DNA from: Chitinophaga sedimenti
GTDB lineage: Bacteria > Bacteroidota > Bacteroidia > Chitinophagales > Chitinophagaceae
Assembly: GCF_023156195.1 (NCBI RefSeq)
Contig: NZ_JAKUKA010000001.1
Location: 1,922,001-1,986,000, forward strand
DNA length: 64,000 nt
Direction of reading: 5' to 3'
A program made the translations under genes and the position numbers. The notes below the pieces were generated by a model. The model searched no databases. It saw only the letters and a list, made by a program, of their open reading frames with translations, and was not told the DNA's origin. Below, one piece after another: positions 18,872 through 29,976 of this stretch (within the stretch, counting starts at the first letter, position 1; every line of letters starts with the position of its first letter).

Positions 18872-21800
18872 ATGCTGAATAAGATTATCAGCTTCTCCGT
18901 CCGCAATAAACTCATTGTAGGCTTATTTGTGATTGCCCCTGGCCATCTGGGGCGCTTTTGAAGTTACCCGGCTCCCGATCGACGCGGTGCCGGACATTAC
19001 CGACAACCAGGTGCAGGTACTCACCGTGTCGCCCTCCCTGGGCGCGCCGGACGTTGAACGACTCATCACCTTTCCTGTAGAACAAAGCTGCAGCAACATT
19101 CCCGGCCTCAAACAGATCCGCAGTTTCTCCCGCTTCGGATTGTCGCTGGTAACGATCGTTTTTGAAGACGAAACGGACCTGTACTGGGCGCGGCAACAAG
19201 TAGCCGAACGCCTGCAACAGGTAACGCGCGATATTCCCGAAGGCATCGGGGCGCCCGAAATGGCGCCGGTGTCCACGGGCCTCGGTGAAATTTATCAATA
19301 CGTTGTACGCCCCGAAAAGGGCTACGAGGGGAAATACGATGCCATGGAACTGCGTACTATCCAGGACTGGATCGTACGTCGCCAGTTAATGGGCACACCC
19401 GGCGTGGCGGAAGTATCCAGCTTCGGCGGCAAACTGAAGCAATATGAAATCGCTGTGAAGCCCGAACAGCTGAAGGCTTACGGCATCACCATCGGCGAAA
19501 TATTTAACGCGCTGGAGAAAAACAACCAGAACACCGGTGGCGCCTACATTGAAAAAGGGCCTACGGTTTTGTATATACGAAGTGAAGGGTTGACCACCAG
19601 CCTGGAAGACATTGGCAAAATCGTTGTCAAAAACACTTCGAACGGGCTGCCATTACTGGTCCGCGACGTAGCCGATGTACGTTACGGCGCTGCCATCCGT
19701 TACGGCGCCATGACCTATAACGCAGATGGTGAAGTAGCCGGTGCGGTGGTACTCATGCTGAAAGGCGAAAACTCCTCCGTCGTGGTAAAACGCGTGAAGG
19801 ACAAGGTTGCCGAAATTCAAAAATCCCTACCGAAAGGCGTCGTCATAGAACCTTTCCTCGACCGTACCAAGATGGTAAACAATGCCATCGAAACCGTGAA
19901 GAACAATCTCATTGAAGGCGCGCTGATCGTGGTGTTCGTACTGGTATTTTTCCTTGGGAACGTTCGCGCCGGCCTGATCGTATCGTCGGTGATCCCGCTC
20001 TCCATGCTGTTTGCCATCATCCTGATGAATATGTTTGGTGTAGGCGGTAACTTGATGAGCCTTGGTGCGATCGACTTCGGACTGATCGTAGACGGCTCCG
20101 TCATCGTCGTGGAAGCGGTACTGCATCGTTTCTCCCATGCTAAAAAGTTCCGGTCGGCAGACAGGATCAGCGGTGCACAAATGGACGAAGAGGTAATGCA
20201 GGCAACGGGACACACGATTAACTCGGCCGTGTTCAGCCAGATCATCATCCTCATCGTGTACCTGCCGATCCTTTCGCTGCAGGGCATTGAAGGCAAAATG
20301 TTCAAACCGATGGCCTATACCATTGCGTTTGCAATACTCGGGGCGTTCATACTTTCCATCACGTACGTGCCGATGATGAATGCCCTGTTCCTCAACAAAA
20401 AACTGAATCACAAACCTACACTGGCCGATAAGATGACCATCTGGCTCGAACGCCGCTACCAGCCACTATTGCGCCGCGTAATGTTTTACCCGCTTAGTGT
20501 CATTAGCGCTACCATAGGCCTCTTTGTGGTAGCCGTATTACTGCTGATGGGCATGGGCGGTGAGTTCATCCCGCAGATCGAAGAGGGTGACTTTGCCGTG
20601 GAAACGAGGCTGCTCACGGGGAGCAACCTGAATAACACGATTAAGTATACCCAACAGGCCTCTAAAATCCTGCTGGAGAAATTTCCGGAGGTAGAAAAGG
20701 TGGTCACGAAAATAGGCAGCGCCGAAATCCCCACCGATCCTATGCCTTTCGAGGCGGGTGATATGATGGTAATCCTGAAGCCCAAGAAAGAATGGACTTC
20801 CGCAAAATCATTCCCCGAACTATCGGAGAAAATGACGGAGGAATTGCAAGCCGTTCCAGGCATCACCGTGGGCTTCCAGTTCCCGGTGCAGATGCGTTTC
20901 AATGAACTGATGACCGGCGCCCGCCAGGACGTGGTGTGTAAGATCTTTGGTGACGACCGGACTCACTGGCAGTTTACGCGCACCGGCTGACAGACGTCAT
21001 CAAAACTGTGCCGGGCGCCATCAACATATATGAAGAAACCGTAACCGGCATGCCGCAGGTGGTGATACGTTACAACCGCGATGCCATGGCGCGTTACGGT
21101 ATGAACGTGGAGGAAGTGAACCGCGTGATCAACACGGCTTTCGCCGGCCAAAGCGCGGGACAAGTGTTTGAAGGCGAGCGGCGCTTCGATCTCGTGGTGC
21201 GTGTGGCTAACGACAGCCGCAAAAGCGTAGACGATGTGCGTAATATGCTGATACCAACCCCCAACGGCGAACAGGTGCCGGTGTCTTTATTCGCCGATAT
21301 CCGGGAGGAAGAAGGCGTAAACCAGGTACAACGCGAGAATACCCGTCGCCGTATCGTGATCGGGTTTAACGTCAGCGGACGCGATGTGCAAACAATCGTA
21401 ACGGAGCTGCAGGCAAAAGTAGCGCAGCAACTGAAACTGCCTCCCGGCTACAACCTTGTTTACGGCGGCTCTTTCGAGAACATGAATGCTGCGAAAGAAC
21501 GGCTGAGCATTGTAGTACCGGTGGCCCTGCTGATGATTTTCCTCTTATTATACTTTGCCTTCAACTCGGTAAAACAAGGATTGCTCATCTACACCGCCAT
21601 TCCACTTTCGGCTATCGGCGGCATCGTGGCCCTGTGGGTACGCGACATGCCATTTAGTATATCCGCCGGCGTAGGATTTATCGCGTTATTCGGTGTGGCC
21701 GTATTGAACGGCATCCTGCTGGTATCGGAGTTTAACCGCTTACGCAAGCTGGGCTGGACCGACGAAAAGCGCATCGTTATACATGCCACCAAATCCAAGC

Positions 21801-23233
21801 TTCGCGCGGTATTGATGACAGCCCTCGTACCCTCGCTCGGCTTCATTCCCATGGCGATCAGCACCGGTGCGGGTGGCGCAGTACAAAAACCGCTGGCCAC
21901 CGTGGTGATTGGCGGACTTATCGTTTCAACCATGCTTACTTTATTTGTGTTACCAATTCTTTATATCCTTTTTGAAAGAGGATTAAAATATTTCCGCCCG
22001 GTCAAAAAACTGGCAGCCCTGGCGTTCCTTTTATCCGTGGCCGGGCTCGCGAAAGCCCAAACACCTGTTACGATCACGGAGGCGCTGAAGATGGGCAATG
22101 CGCAGAACCAGCAACTCAAGGCAGCTGCGTTGAACGAACATTACTATAAGGCACTGGTGCGCTCTTCTTTTGAGCTGGATAACACAACCGCCACGTACGA
22201 ACATGGCAAATTGAACAGCGCGTTCATCGACAATCGTTTCACGATCGGCCAGAGCATCCAGTTTCCAACGGTTTATAAACGCCAGCGGAAAGTGAATGAG
22301 CTGTCGCTCGATATCAGCCGGGGACAAACCAAACAGGCTACAGTGGAAGTACAGGCAGAAATTAAACGCGTGTTTTATGCACTGGTAGTACTGCAACAAC
22401 GTGAAATCGCGTTAAAGCAGGCCGACAGCCTGTACGAAATATTTGTACAAAAAGCGGAGAATCGTTTACGCCTCGGCGAAAGCGACCTGCTGGAAAAAAG
22501 CACGGCACAAAATCAGCGCCTGCAAATACAGGCCCAGCTGAAAATGCTGCAACGCGATGCGGCCATTTTCCAGCGCCGCCTGCAATACCTGACCAATGCA
22601 CCGGAAATACTGCGGCCTGTAGCAGACAGCCTCCTCTACCCTGCTGCTATGGCGACCGACAGTCTCCCGGCCGAAACACCGGCATTACAGGTGCAATCGG
22701 CCCTGCTATCGCAAAGCGAGGCCCATGTACAACTGGAAAGGAGCCGGCTGATGCCGTCTTTTTCGCTCGGTTACGCCAATGCATCCTTCTCCGGTTATCA
22801 AACCCTGCCGAATGGGACCGACAAACTGTTTTCGCGCAGCGACCGTTTCCAGTCGGGCATGATCGGTGTGGGCATCCCTGTTTTCCAGCATGCACAGCGG
22901 GCACGGATCAAAGCATCCGGTGTGCAGGTGCAACAGCGCCAGGTAGAGCTGGATGCCTTGCAGTCCCGTTTACGGGCGGACCTGTTGGCGGCGCAACAAC
23001 GGTACAACTACAACCGTCAGCTGCTGGCCGATTATAACAATACTATGCTGCCAAACGCAGCGGCCATCATTGTAACGGCGAACAACCGCCTGCAAAGCGG
23101 CGATATCAGCTACCTGAACTGGGTACTGCTGGTGAACCAGGCCATCGACATCAAAAGTCAGTTCTATGATGTGGTGGAACAATACAACGAATCAATTTTT
23201 GACATAGAAAGCATTAATGGCGTTATCCGCTAA
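18872..23233 (+). CDS. czcA: CzcA/CusA-type RND heavy-metal efflux pump fused to a TolC-like domain (two frame breaks)
   Basis: Corrected, this is about 1453 residues. Residues 1-1040 are a heavy-metal RND permease. It begins 'MLNKIISFSVRNKLIV', with the porter domain 'PDITDNQVQVLTVSP', the TM4 charged motif 'GAIDFGLIVDGSVIVVEAV' expected for HME-RND proton relay, and a second half ending at TM12 near 'LFVLPILYILFERGLKYF'. Residues 1050-1453 ('AQTPVTITEAL...') are an outer-membrane efflux (TolC/CusC) domain with helical repeats, fused in frame. Breaks are an extra C in 18936-18939 and one missing base near 20958; correcting them restores 'FVIALAIWGAFEVTRLP' and 'DDLDSLAVYAHRLTDV'. No separate TolC gene is nearby, consistent with the fusion supplying it. 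The exported cation cannot be assigned. Confidence 0.9.
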
Positions 23234-23251
23234 TTAAAACAACTCAAGATC

Positions 23252-24381
23252 ATGTACACAAGAATTATAAAAGCGGCTTTAACTTTAATCGTGTTCAGCG
23301 CCTGCGGCAGCAAAACCTCGCCCGGGGCGGCAGACAGTACACAGGCCGTGGTAGCAGCTGATATTATCAGCCTGAACGATGCGCAATTTAAAAACGCGGA
23401 AATCACTACCGGACCGGTGGATGCCAAGTCCGTAAACCGCGTATTAAAAGTAAACGGTACTATTGAAGCCCATACCGAAAACCGCCAAACGATCAGCTTC
23501 CCCCTGGGCGGTTATATTAAAACCAACAACCTGGTGCCGGGCATGCAGGTGAGCAAGGGCGCACTGCTGGCCACCATGGAGGATGCCTCTTTTATACAGT
23601 TGCAACAGGATTACCTGCTGAACAAAAGCAAACTCACTTACCGGAGGCCGATTACAATCGTCAACAGGAACTGAGCAAAACACAATCGAACAGCCAACGT
23701 ACGTTTCAACAAGCGAAAGCCGATTTCGAAAGTGCGCGCGTAACCGACCGCGCACTGGCCGAAAAACTGCGCCTGCTGGGACTTCAACCGGAGAAATTAA
23801 ACGAGAACAACATTACCCGCACGGTGAATATCTACGCGCCGATGTCGGGGTATATCAGTAAGGTAAACGTGAATCCGGGCAAATACGTAGCGCCTACCGA
23901 CGAACTGTTCGAGATGGTAGATCCTTCGAAAGTGCACGTGAGCCTCACGGTGTTTGAGAATGACGCGGCGGCACTGAAGAAGGGCCAGCAGGTGCTTTGT
24001 ACCGTAACGGGTCATAGCGACCCGCTCCCCGCTACTATCGAACTGGTGACGCCGGACCTGAATGAAAGTCGCGCCGTGGAAGTCCATTGCCATTTCGACA
24101 AACCCGTAAAAGGGCTGCTGCCAGGGGCTTTTGTAGCAGCACAGATCGTGCTGGCCAACCAGCAGGGTTACAGTCTGCCGGACGATGCCGTAGTAAAAGC
24201 GCAGGACCATTATTACATCTTCCTGGAGCAAAAGCCGCGCACCTACAAGATCATGGAGGTGCAAACCGGCAACTCACTGAACGGGGCAACGGAAATACTG
24301 ACCCCGCTGCCGGCGAATACGAACGTGGTAACAGCGAATGCTTACACGTTGTATACGATGATGAAAAATACCGGAGAATAA
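23252..24381 (+). CDS. RND efflux periplasmic adaptor, CusB/HlyD-like lipoprotein (one frame break)
   Basis: The start carries a lipoprotein signal ('VFSACGSK'). A barrel-sandwich half-motif follows ('GYIKTNNLVPGMQVSKGALLATMED'), a helical hairpin (about residues 110-180), the second lipoyl half ('GYISKVNVNPGKYVAPTDELFEMVD') and a beta-barrel region. The frame breaks at 23641-23642; one added C gives 'KLTYPEADYNRQQEL' and about 376 residues. It should bridge the CzcA-TolC fusion and the outer membrane. It starts 18 bp after the pump gene and is followed by a strong terminator, so it is the last gene of the operon. Confidence 0.88.
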
Positions 24382-24388
24382 GAAAAGG

Positions 24389-24418
24389 AAAAGGGCTTCG
24401 CGTTGGTGAAGCCCTTTT
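24389..24418. terminator. Terminator after the efflux operon
   Basis: AAAAGGGCTTC and GAAGCCCTTTT form an 11-bp stem with an 8-base loop between convergent genes; both strands have flanking A/T tracts. Confidence 0.85.
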
Positions 24419-24425
24419 TATACCG

Positions 24426-25159
24426 TTATCCCGGGAAGGTCATTAGCCGCATAAACTTAATCACCAGTACCCGTGTAACACTTTTATCCGGATGCAATGC
24501 TTTGTACTTTTCTGTCAGGTCTTGTATAAAAGCCATGGACCCGGTTTTATCATTGATCGGCCTTTCCAGCTGGAAAACGTCTTCGTGACCGTCGGTGTCA
24601 TACTTCATGGTCAATTTCAGGTTATCGTACGTGTACCTACCTGTACGGAAAGACAAATTATCGTGCACTTCCCTGAAAAAGCCCATTCCCGCCGAAAACT
24701 CTATAAGCTGCACTTTGCCAACGGGCTCCGGGGCAGCGGTCATCAGTTCTGCTTTCAGGCTGGTGGAGAAATCAGCATCGGCAGACTCCACGTACACTTC
24801 GGGCGGTATCGCGCTCATGCCGGGAGTACGGCGCCAAACACCTTCGAACATCCGTGCATTCACCTTTATAGTTGCCTTGCTGCGGCCAGGTGCGTATACA
24901 TGAATGTTGGTGTGCCCCATCTGCTGGGTGGTAAATACGACCTTTTTGTTTTGGACTGTAAGCGATGGTACGATGCCGATGTTTTCCACTTCGGCAGAAA
25001 ACGGCCCGTCACCGGCCTCCGTAATGTCGATCGCAAATTGTTCGCCTGCAAAGGATGAGGCCGAATACGTACTCAATTGTACCTTTTAGGTTCCTCTTTT
25101 TTACAGGAGGCCATCGTGGCCGTTGCAATAAGCAAGGTTAATCCGTAGTTGATGCGCAT
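24426..25159 (-). CDS. Hypothetical lipoprotein (one frame break)
   Basis: The long open frame from 25076 lacks a start and a signal. Reading upstream in another frame, an ATG at 25159 opens a lipoprotein signal ending 'TATMASCKKEEPK'. It joins the main frame if one T is added to the run 25084-25087 (A on the minus strand). The corrected protein has about 244 residues. The mature part looks beta-rich, with 'NIHVYAPGRSKATIKVNARMF' and a 'YTYDNLKLTMKYDTDGHEDVF' stretch. I do not recognise the family. It converges on the efflux operon terminator. Confidence 0.65.
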
Positions 25160-25330
25160 AGTAATGTGGGTTAAATGGTTTCCGTTCGCAAAATATGCCC
25201 CCGCCGGTAACTGTGCAAGCCAAATATCCTTATACTTATCCAGCGGCGCAAATCACCCGCAAAATGCCGGAATCGGCCCCCATAACGCTACCCGGCGATT
25301 ATTATCTTTATGCGGACAAAAATAGAAAAC

Positions 25331-26154
25331 ATGCGCCGCGGATTCTTTATCTTGATAAAACTACTACTAATACCCTTTCTTATGCAAGCACAGCAGGGAC
25401 AATACGCCCAGGTAAACGGGCTGAAACTTTACTACGAAACCTACGGCGACGGCTATCCGCTGGTGCTCGTACATGGTGGCGGATCTACGATCGGCACCAG
25501 CTTCGGCCATATTATTCCGGAACTGGCCCGGCAATACAAGGTCATTGCCCTTGAGATGCAGGCTCATGGGCATACCGCGGATATAGACCGCCCCCTGAGT
25601 TTTGAGCAGGATGCGGATGATGTGGCAGCCCTGCTGCAACAACTGCATATTTCCAAAGCGAATTTCCGGGCTTCAGTAACGGCGGCACTACCTGCCTGCA
25701 GGTGGGCATCCGGCACCCGCAACTGGTCAACAAACTGGTGATCGCCTCTGCCAATTACCGCCGCGACGGCATGCCTCCCGGCTTTTTCGACGGCATGGTA
25801 CACGCCACGCTCGATATGATGCCCAAACCGTTACAGGGCGCTTTCCTGGCCATCAATCCGGATAAGAAGGCCCTGCAAACCATGTTTGAGCGTGATAAAG
25901 CCAGGATGATCGGGTTCAAAGACATACCGGACGAGGCGATTAAAGGCATTGCAGCCCCAACGCTGGTAATGACGGGCGACCAGGACGTAGTATCGCCGGA
26001 ACATGCGGTACGGCTGTTTCGCACACTGCCGAAGGCGCAAATGGCGATTTTACCGGCTGGTCACGGAGACTATCTGGGTGAAATCATGGCGGAGCGGAAG
26101 GATAGTCCGGTGCCGTCGTTGGTGGCTGCGTTGATAAAGGATTTTCTGCGATAA
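25331..26154 (+). CDS. Secreted alpha/beta hydrolase (one frame break)
   Basis: A signal peptide is seen in 'MRRGFFILIKLLLIPFLMQAQ', which favours the ATG at 25331 over the one at 25310. The mature enzyme has 'LVLVHGGGSTIGTSF' (oxyanion region) and the nucleophile elbow 'GFSNGG', visible only after correcting a missing base near 25666. It also has the acid 'MTGDQDVV' and the histidine 'LPAGHGDYL'. The corrected length is about 274 residues. It resembles periplasmic esterase or prolyl-aminopeptidase-like hydrolases; the substrate is unknown. Confidence 0.82.
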
Positions 26155-26196
26155 TGGATGTGAGGTAATGGCCCGTGCCCTGTAATGTGCGGGCCA

Positions 26197-26929
26197 CTAC
26201 TTAGCACGCACCAACGCGTTCAACGTCTGAAGATCCTTCACCGCATCCCCCATCGTATTGTTAAAATAGGCATACACCTCCCGCCCCTCCGCCATCCACC
26301 CGCGAATCCGTACCGCCTGTTCAGCCAAATGCTCCTTCGTATAGCCGCCCCGGTAATCCCCTACCGGCCCATGGAAGCGCAGGTATACGAACTTCGCCCC
26401 CTTGTTCACGGTGCTGTTGCGGGATTTCGGGATATCATGCAATACGACACTGCATCCATATTCATCCGCCAACTCGTATGTTTCCGCCATGTACCAGGAT
26501 GGGTGCCTGAACTCCAGCGCTACCTTATACCCCCGCCTATCTCCTGCAACAGCGCCTCCAGCTGCCCGTATGCATCTACCGTTACCGACGGGGGAACTGC
26601 ACCAGCATGCAACCGAGCTTATGCCCTGCCGGATCCACCACCGACAGAAACTTTTCGAGATCCGTTGGCTGGTAAGCCAGCTCCTTTACATGGGTAATTT
26701 CCTTCCACAGCTTGAAGGTAAAGCGGAAATCATCGGGCACAGATGCTGCCCAGCGCTTCACCGTGGCGGGCTGCGGCAATTTATAAAACGAGGCGTTCAC
26801 CTCCGGGCTGTTAAACAGCGACGCATAATAGGTGAGCCGCGACTTATCGCGGTATTCGGGCGGAAATGCCTGCTTATTGGGTACGGGCAGAACTATGTTG
26901 CTCGTCCCTGACCAAAATCGTTCTTCCAT
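26197..26929 (-). CDS. DUF72 family protein (two frame breaks)
   Basis: Three pieces form a DUF72 (YecE-like, TIM-barrel) protein of about 244 residues. It contains 'SGTSNIVLPVPNKQAFP', the family-typical 'VNASFYKLP' with the conserved 'NASFY', 'DFRFTFKLWKEITH', 'GCMLVQFPPS', 'VALEFRHPSW' and 'KFVYLRFHGP'. The breaks are in the C run 26530-26534 and the G run 26590-26594; one base added at each restores the segments quoted. The biochemical function of DUF72 is not established; endonuclease-like roles have been suggested from fold. It stands alone between convergent and divergent neighbours. Confidence 0.85.
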
Positions 26930-27014
26930 GCCACTTCCCCGGTCAAAAATCCTTCCAGATCGCGGAATACGGCCGTTTATCCGCCTGCCCCTTTTCTGCT
27001 AATGTGATTAATGT

Positions 27015-27022
27015 TATATTTA
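27015..27022 (+). promoter_or_regulatory. Probable -7 box (TATATTTA) for the M16 protease
   Basis: The octamer lies 67 bp upstream of the ATG at 27090, in an AT-rich stretch, and is identical to the octamers before two other genes in the window. Confidence 0.3.
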
Positions 27023-27089
27023 GCGGCCGTTTCGTGCGCGAGGCGGGAAAACATCGGTTACAAAATCAAAAACAAACCATTCTACTCTT

Positions 27090-29914
27090 ATGAGTAAAAA
27101 AATTCTCGTACTGGCCCTCATCGCAGGCGCCAGCTTCCAGCCAATTGCCGGGGCACAGCAGAAGAAGGCCCCCATTGCCGGCAGTGAGGTAATCCCCGTA
27201 GACCCTTCTGTTAAAATTGGTAAACTGTCTAACGGTCTCACTTACTACATCCGCAAAAACGCCGAGCCTAAAGACCGCGCTGTCCTGTACATGGTGGTTA
27301 AAGCGGGTTCTCTCATGGAAACCGACGCACAACAAGGTCTGGCGCACTTTGCAGAGCACATGTCCTTCAACGGCACCAAAGACTTCCCGAAAAATGAACT
27401 GATCAACTACCTGCAGAAAGCCGGTGTAAAGTTCGGCGCCGACCTGAACGCGTACACCAGCTTCGACCAGACCGTTTACCAGCTCCCGATCCCTACCGAC
27501 AGCGCGGCCCTGTTCCACAATGGGTTTAAGATCCTTGCCAACTGGGCCGGTTATGTAAGCATGGAAGACGCTGAAATTGACGCGGAAAGAGGTGTGATCG
27601 TAGAAGAAGAACGCGCCCGTGGTAAAAATGCGCAATCCCGCATGCAGAAAGAGGTACTGCCCGTGTTGCTGAAAGGCTCCCGCCATGCCGACCGTTTGCC
27701 CATCGGCCAGCTGGACGTGATCCAGCACTTCAAAAAAGAAGAAATGCGCAATTTCTACAGGGACTGGTATCGCCCGAACCTCAGGCCGTGATGGCGGTAG
27801 GCGATTTCGATCCGGCAGCAGTAGAAAAGATGATCAAAGAGAACTTCGGTCCACTGAAGAACCCGGCCAATCCTAAACCGGCCCTGACTTACAGCCTGCC
27901 CGAAAATAAAACGCCGCTGTTCAAGCTGGTAACCGACGTGGAATTTCCTTACCATGTAGCCAACGTAATGATGCGCCATAAAGGCCACATCACCAAAACA
28001 GTGACGGATGCCCGCGAAAGCATGATAAACAACATGGTAAACAATATGCTGGCGGTTCGCATCAACGAACTGAAACAAAAAGGCACCGCACCGTTCCTGG
28101 AAGGTCAGTTCAGCTACGGCCCTTACCAGGGTGGTATGTTCCCGGACGTAGATGCCACCAGCATTCTCGCTGTTTCTAAGGGCCCCGAAGACCTCCTTAC
28201 TGCACTGAAAGGCATGATGGTAGAAGTGGAAAGAATGGCGCAATTCGGCTTCACCGCTTCCGAACTGGACGTGATGAAAAAGAACATGGAGGCAGGTAAT
28301 GAAAAGTCTTACCGCGAAAAGGACAAAGCACCTTCCAGCTCTTATGTTCAGGCTTACGTAAAAACTTCATCTACGGTTCCCCCATCGCTTCGGCCGACTA
28401 CCGTTATGAGCTGAATAAAAAGCTACTGTCTTCCATCACTTTGGCAGACGTAAATGCAGCGGCTAAAAAAATGCTGAAACAGGAAAACATCGCGATCCTG
28501 CTACAGGCGCCGGAAAAAGACAAGGATAAAATGCCTACAGAAGCGCAGGTACTGGACGTGATCAAAAACTCCGGTAAAGGCGTAACAGCTTATGTAGACA
28601 ATACCGTAAACAAACCACTGCTGGAAAAACAACCCGTAGCCGGTAAAGTAGTGAGCGAAGAAAAAATCGCCGGCATCGGTGTAACGAAATTGAAATTATC
28701 CAATGGCGTAACCGTATTGCTGAAACCTACTACCTTCAAAAATGACCAGATACTCATCAACTCCTTCGCTGCCGGCGGTACCTCCCTGGCAAACGACCAG
28801 GATGTAGAGGCGATCGGCTATGCAGGCAGCATCGGTGACGACGGTATCGGCGAATTCGACAATACCCAGCTGGGCAAACTGCTGGCGGGTTCTACGGCGA
28901 ATATTTCTCCTTACATCGGCGAACTGCACCAGGGCTTTAGCGGCAGCACGTCGCCGAAAGACCCGAAACAGCCCTGCAACTGGTGTACGCATACTCGACC
29001 AACCCGCGTAAAGACGCCGCTTCTTTCAAAAGAACATGGACGACTACCGCGTAATGCTGCAAAGCAAAGGCGTTAGTCCCGAAGCAGCTTATAAAGACAC
29101 GATGAATGCAGTATTCACTTCGTACGCTGCGCGTGAAAAAGCACCGACTGCGGCTGATATCGATAAAGTATCGCTGGACAAATCCCTGGCCTTCTACAAA
29201 GACCGTTTTGCGGATGCAAGCGGCGAAACCTTTGTACTGGTTGGCAACTTCGATATCGAACAAATTAAACCGCTGCTGGCCACTTACCTTGGTGGATTAC
29301 CGGCCACCGGCAGGAACGAGCAGTACGTAGACCGTGGCGTTCGTCCTCTGTCCGGCAAAGTGGAAAAGATAGTAAAGAAAGGTATTGAAGACAAAGCCTC
29401 TGTGCAACTGGTGTTCCACGGTACCTTCGATTACTCTGTAGAAAACAACCTGCAGCTCACCGCCTTGAGCGACATCCTGGAATTCAAAGTACTAGAGCGT
29501 TTGCGCGAAAAAGAAAGCGGTGTGTATACGCCAAACGTAGGCGTTTCTTCTTCCAAACTGCCTACTCCTTACTACTCGCTCACCATCTCCTTTAACTGTG
29601 CTACCGCTAACGTAGACAAGCTGGTGGCGGCTGCGCTGGACGAAGTAGCGCTGTTGAAAAAGAACGGCGCAACGGCTACAGATGTAGAGAAATTTAAAGC
29701 GGAAAGCAAACGTAGCATGGAAGTAAGCCTGCGCGAAAACAACTACTGGCTGGGTTATATCGCCGGTAAATATCGCAATGGCGACGATCCGCTGAGCGTG
29801 TTAACGTTCAACGACCGCCTTGAACAAGTAACCCCTGCTTCTGTAAAAGAAGCCGCAGCAAAATACCTGAGCGGAACTAACTTCGTAAAAGGTGTCCCGG
29901 TGCCTGAAAAATAA
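27090..29914 (+). CDS. M16 family zinc metallopeptidase, secreted (four frame breaks)
   Basis: Four ORFs join into one protein of about 942 residues with a signal peptide ending near 'PIAGAQQ'. The N-terminal half has the inverse zinc motif HxxEH ('LAHFAEHMSFNG') and the downstream glutamate in 'IVEEERARGKNAQS', so it is catalytically complete. The C-terminal half is the inactive M16 repeat ('LKLSNGVTVLLKPTTF'). Breaks lie at 27781, at the A run 28361-28364, the C run 28962-28964 and the A run 29028-29031. In each case one base restores the family reading, for example 'YVKNFIYGSPIASADYRYEL'. It is a periplasmic peptidase of the PqqL/insulinase type common in Bacteroidota. It is a single-gene transcript ending in a strong hairpin. 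Confidence 0.9.
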
Positions 29915-29936
29915 ACGATCGCATTGCACGATACGC

Positions 29937-29967
29937 AAAGGGCTGGCCACGTGATGGCCGGCCCTTT
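29937..29967 (+). terminator. Terminator after the M16 protease
   Basis: AAAGGGCTGGCCA pairs with TGGCCGGCCCTTT over 13 positions with one G-T pair, loop 5, followed by CTTTCTTT. Confidence 0.85.
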
Positions 29968-29976
29968 CTTTGCCTC

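Noticed and set aside
27066..27728. A 220-residue minus-strand frame antisense to the M16 protease
   Set aside because: The plus strand carries the HxxEH protease; the antisense frame has no family likeness.
27090..29914. Programmed frameshifting or genuine pseudogenes as the cause of the many broken frames
   Set aside because: Breaks occur at ordinary homopolymers, mostly of 2-5 bases, on both strands and in unrelated genes, with up to five per gene. Essential motifs are preserved on both sides, which fits sequence errors better.
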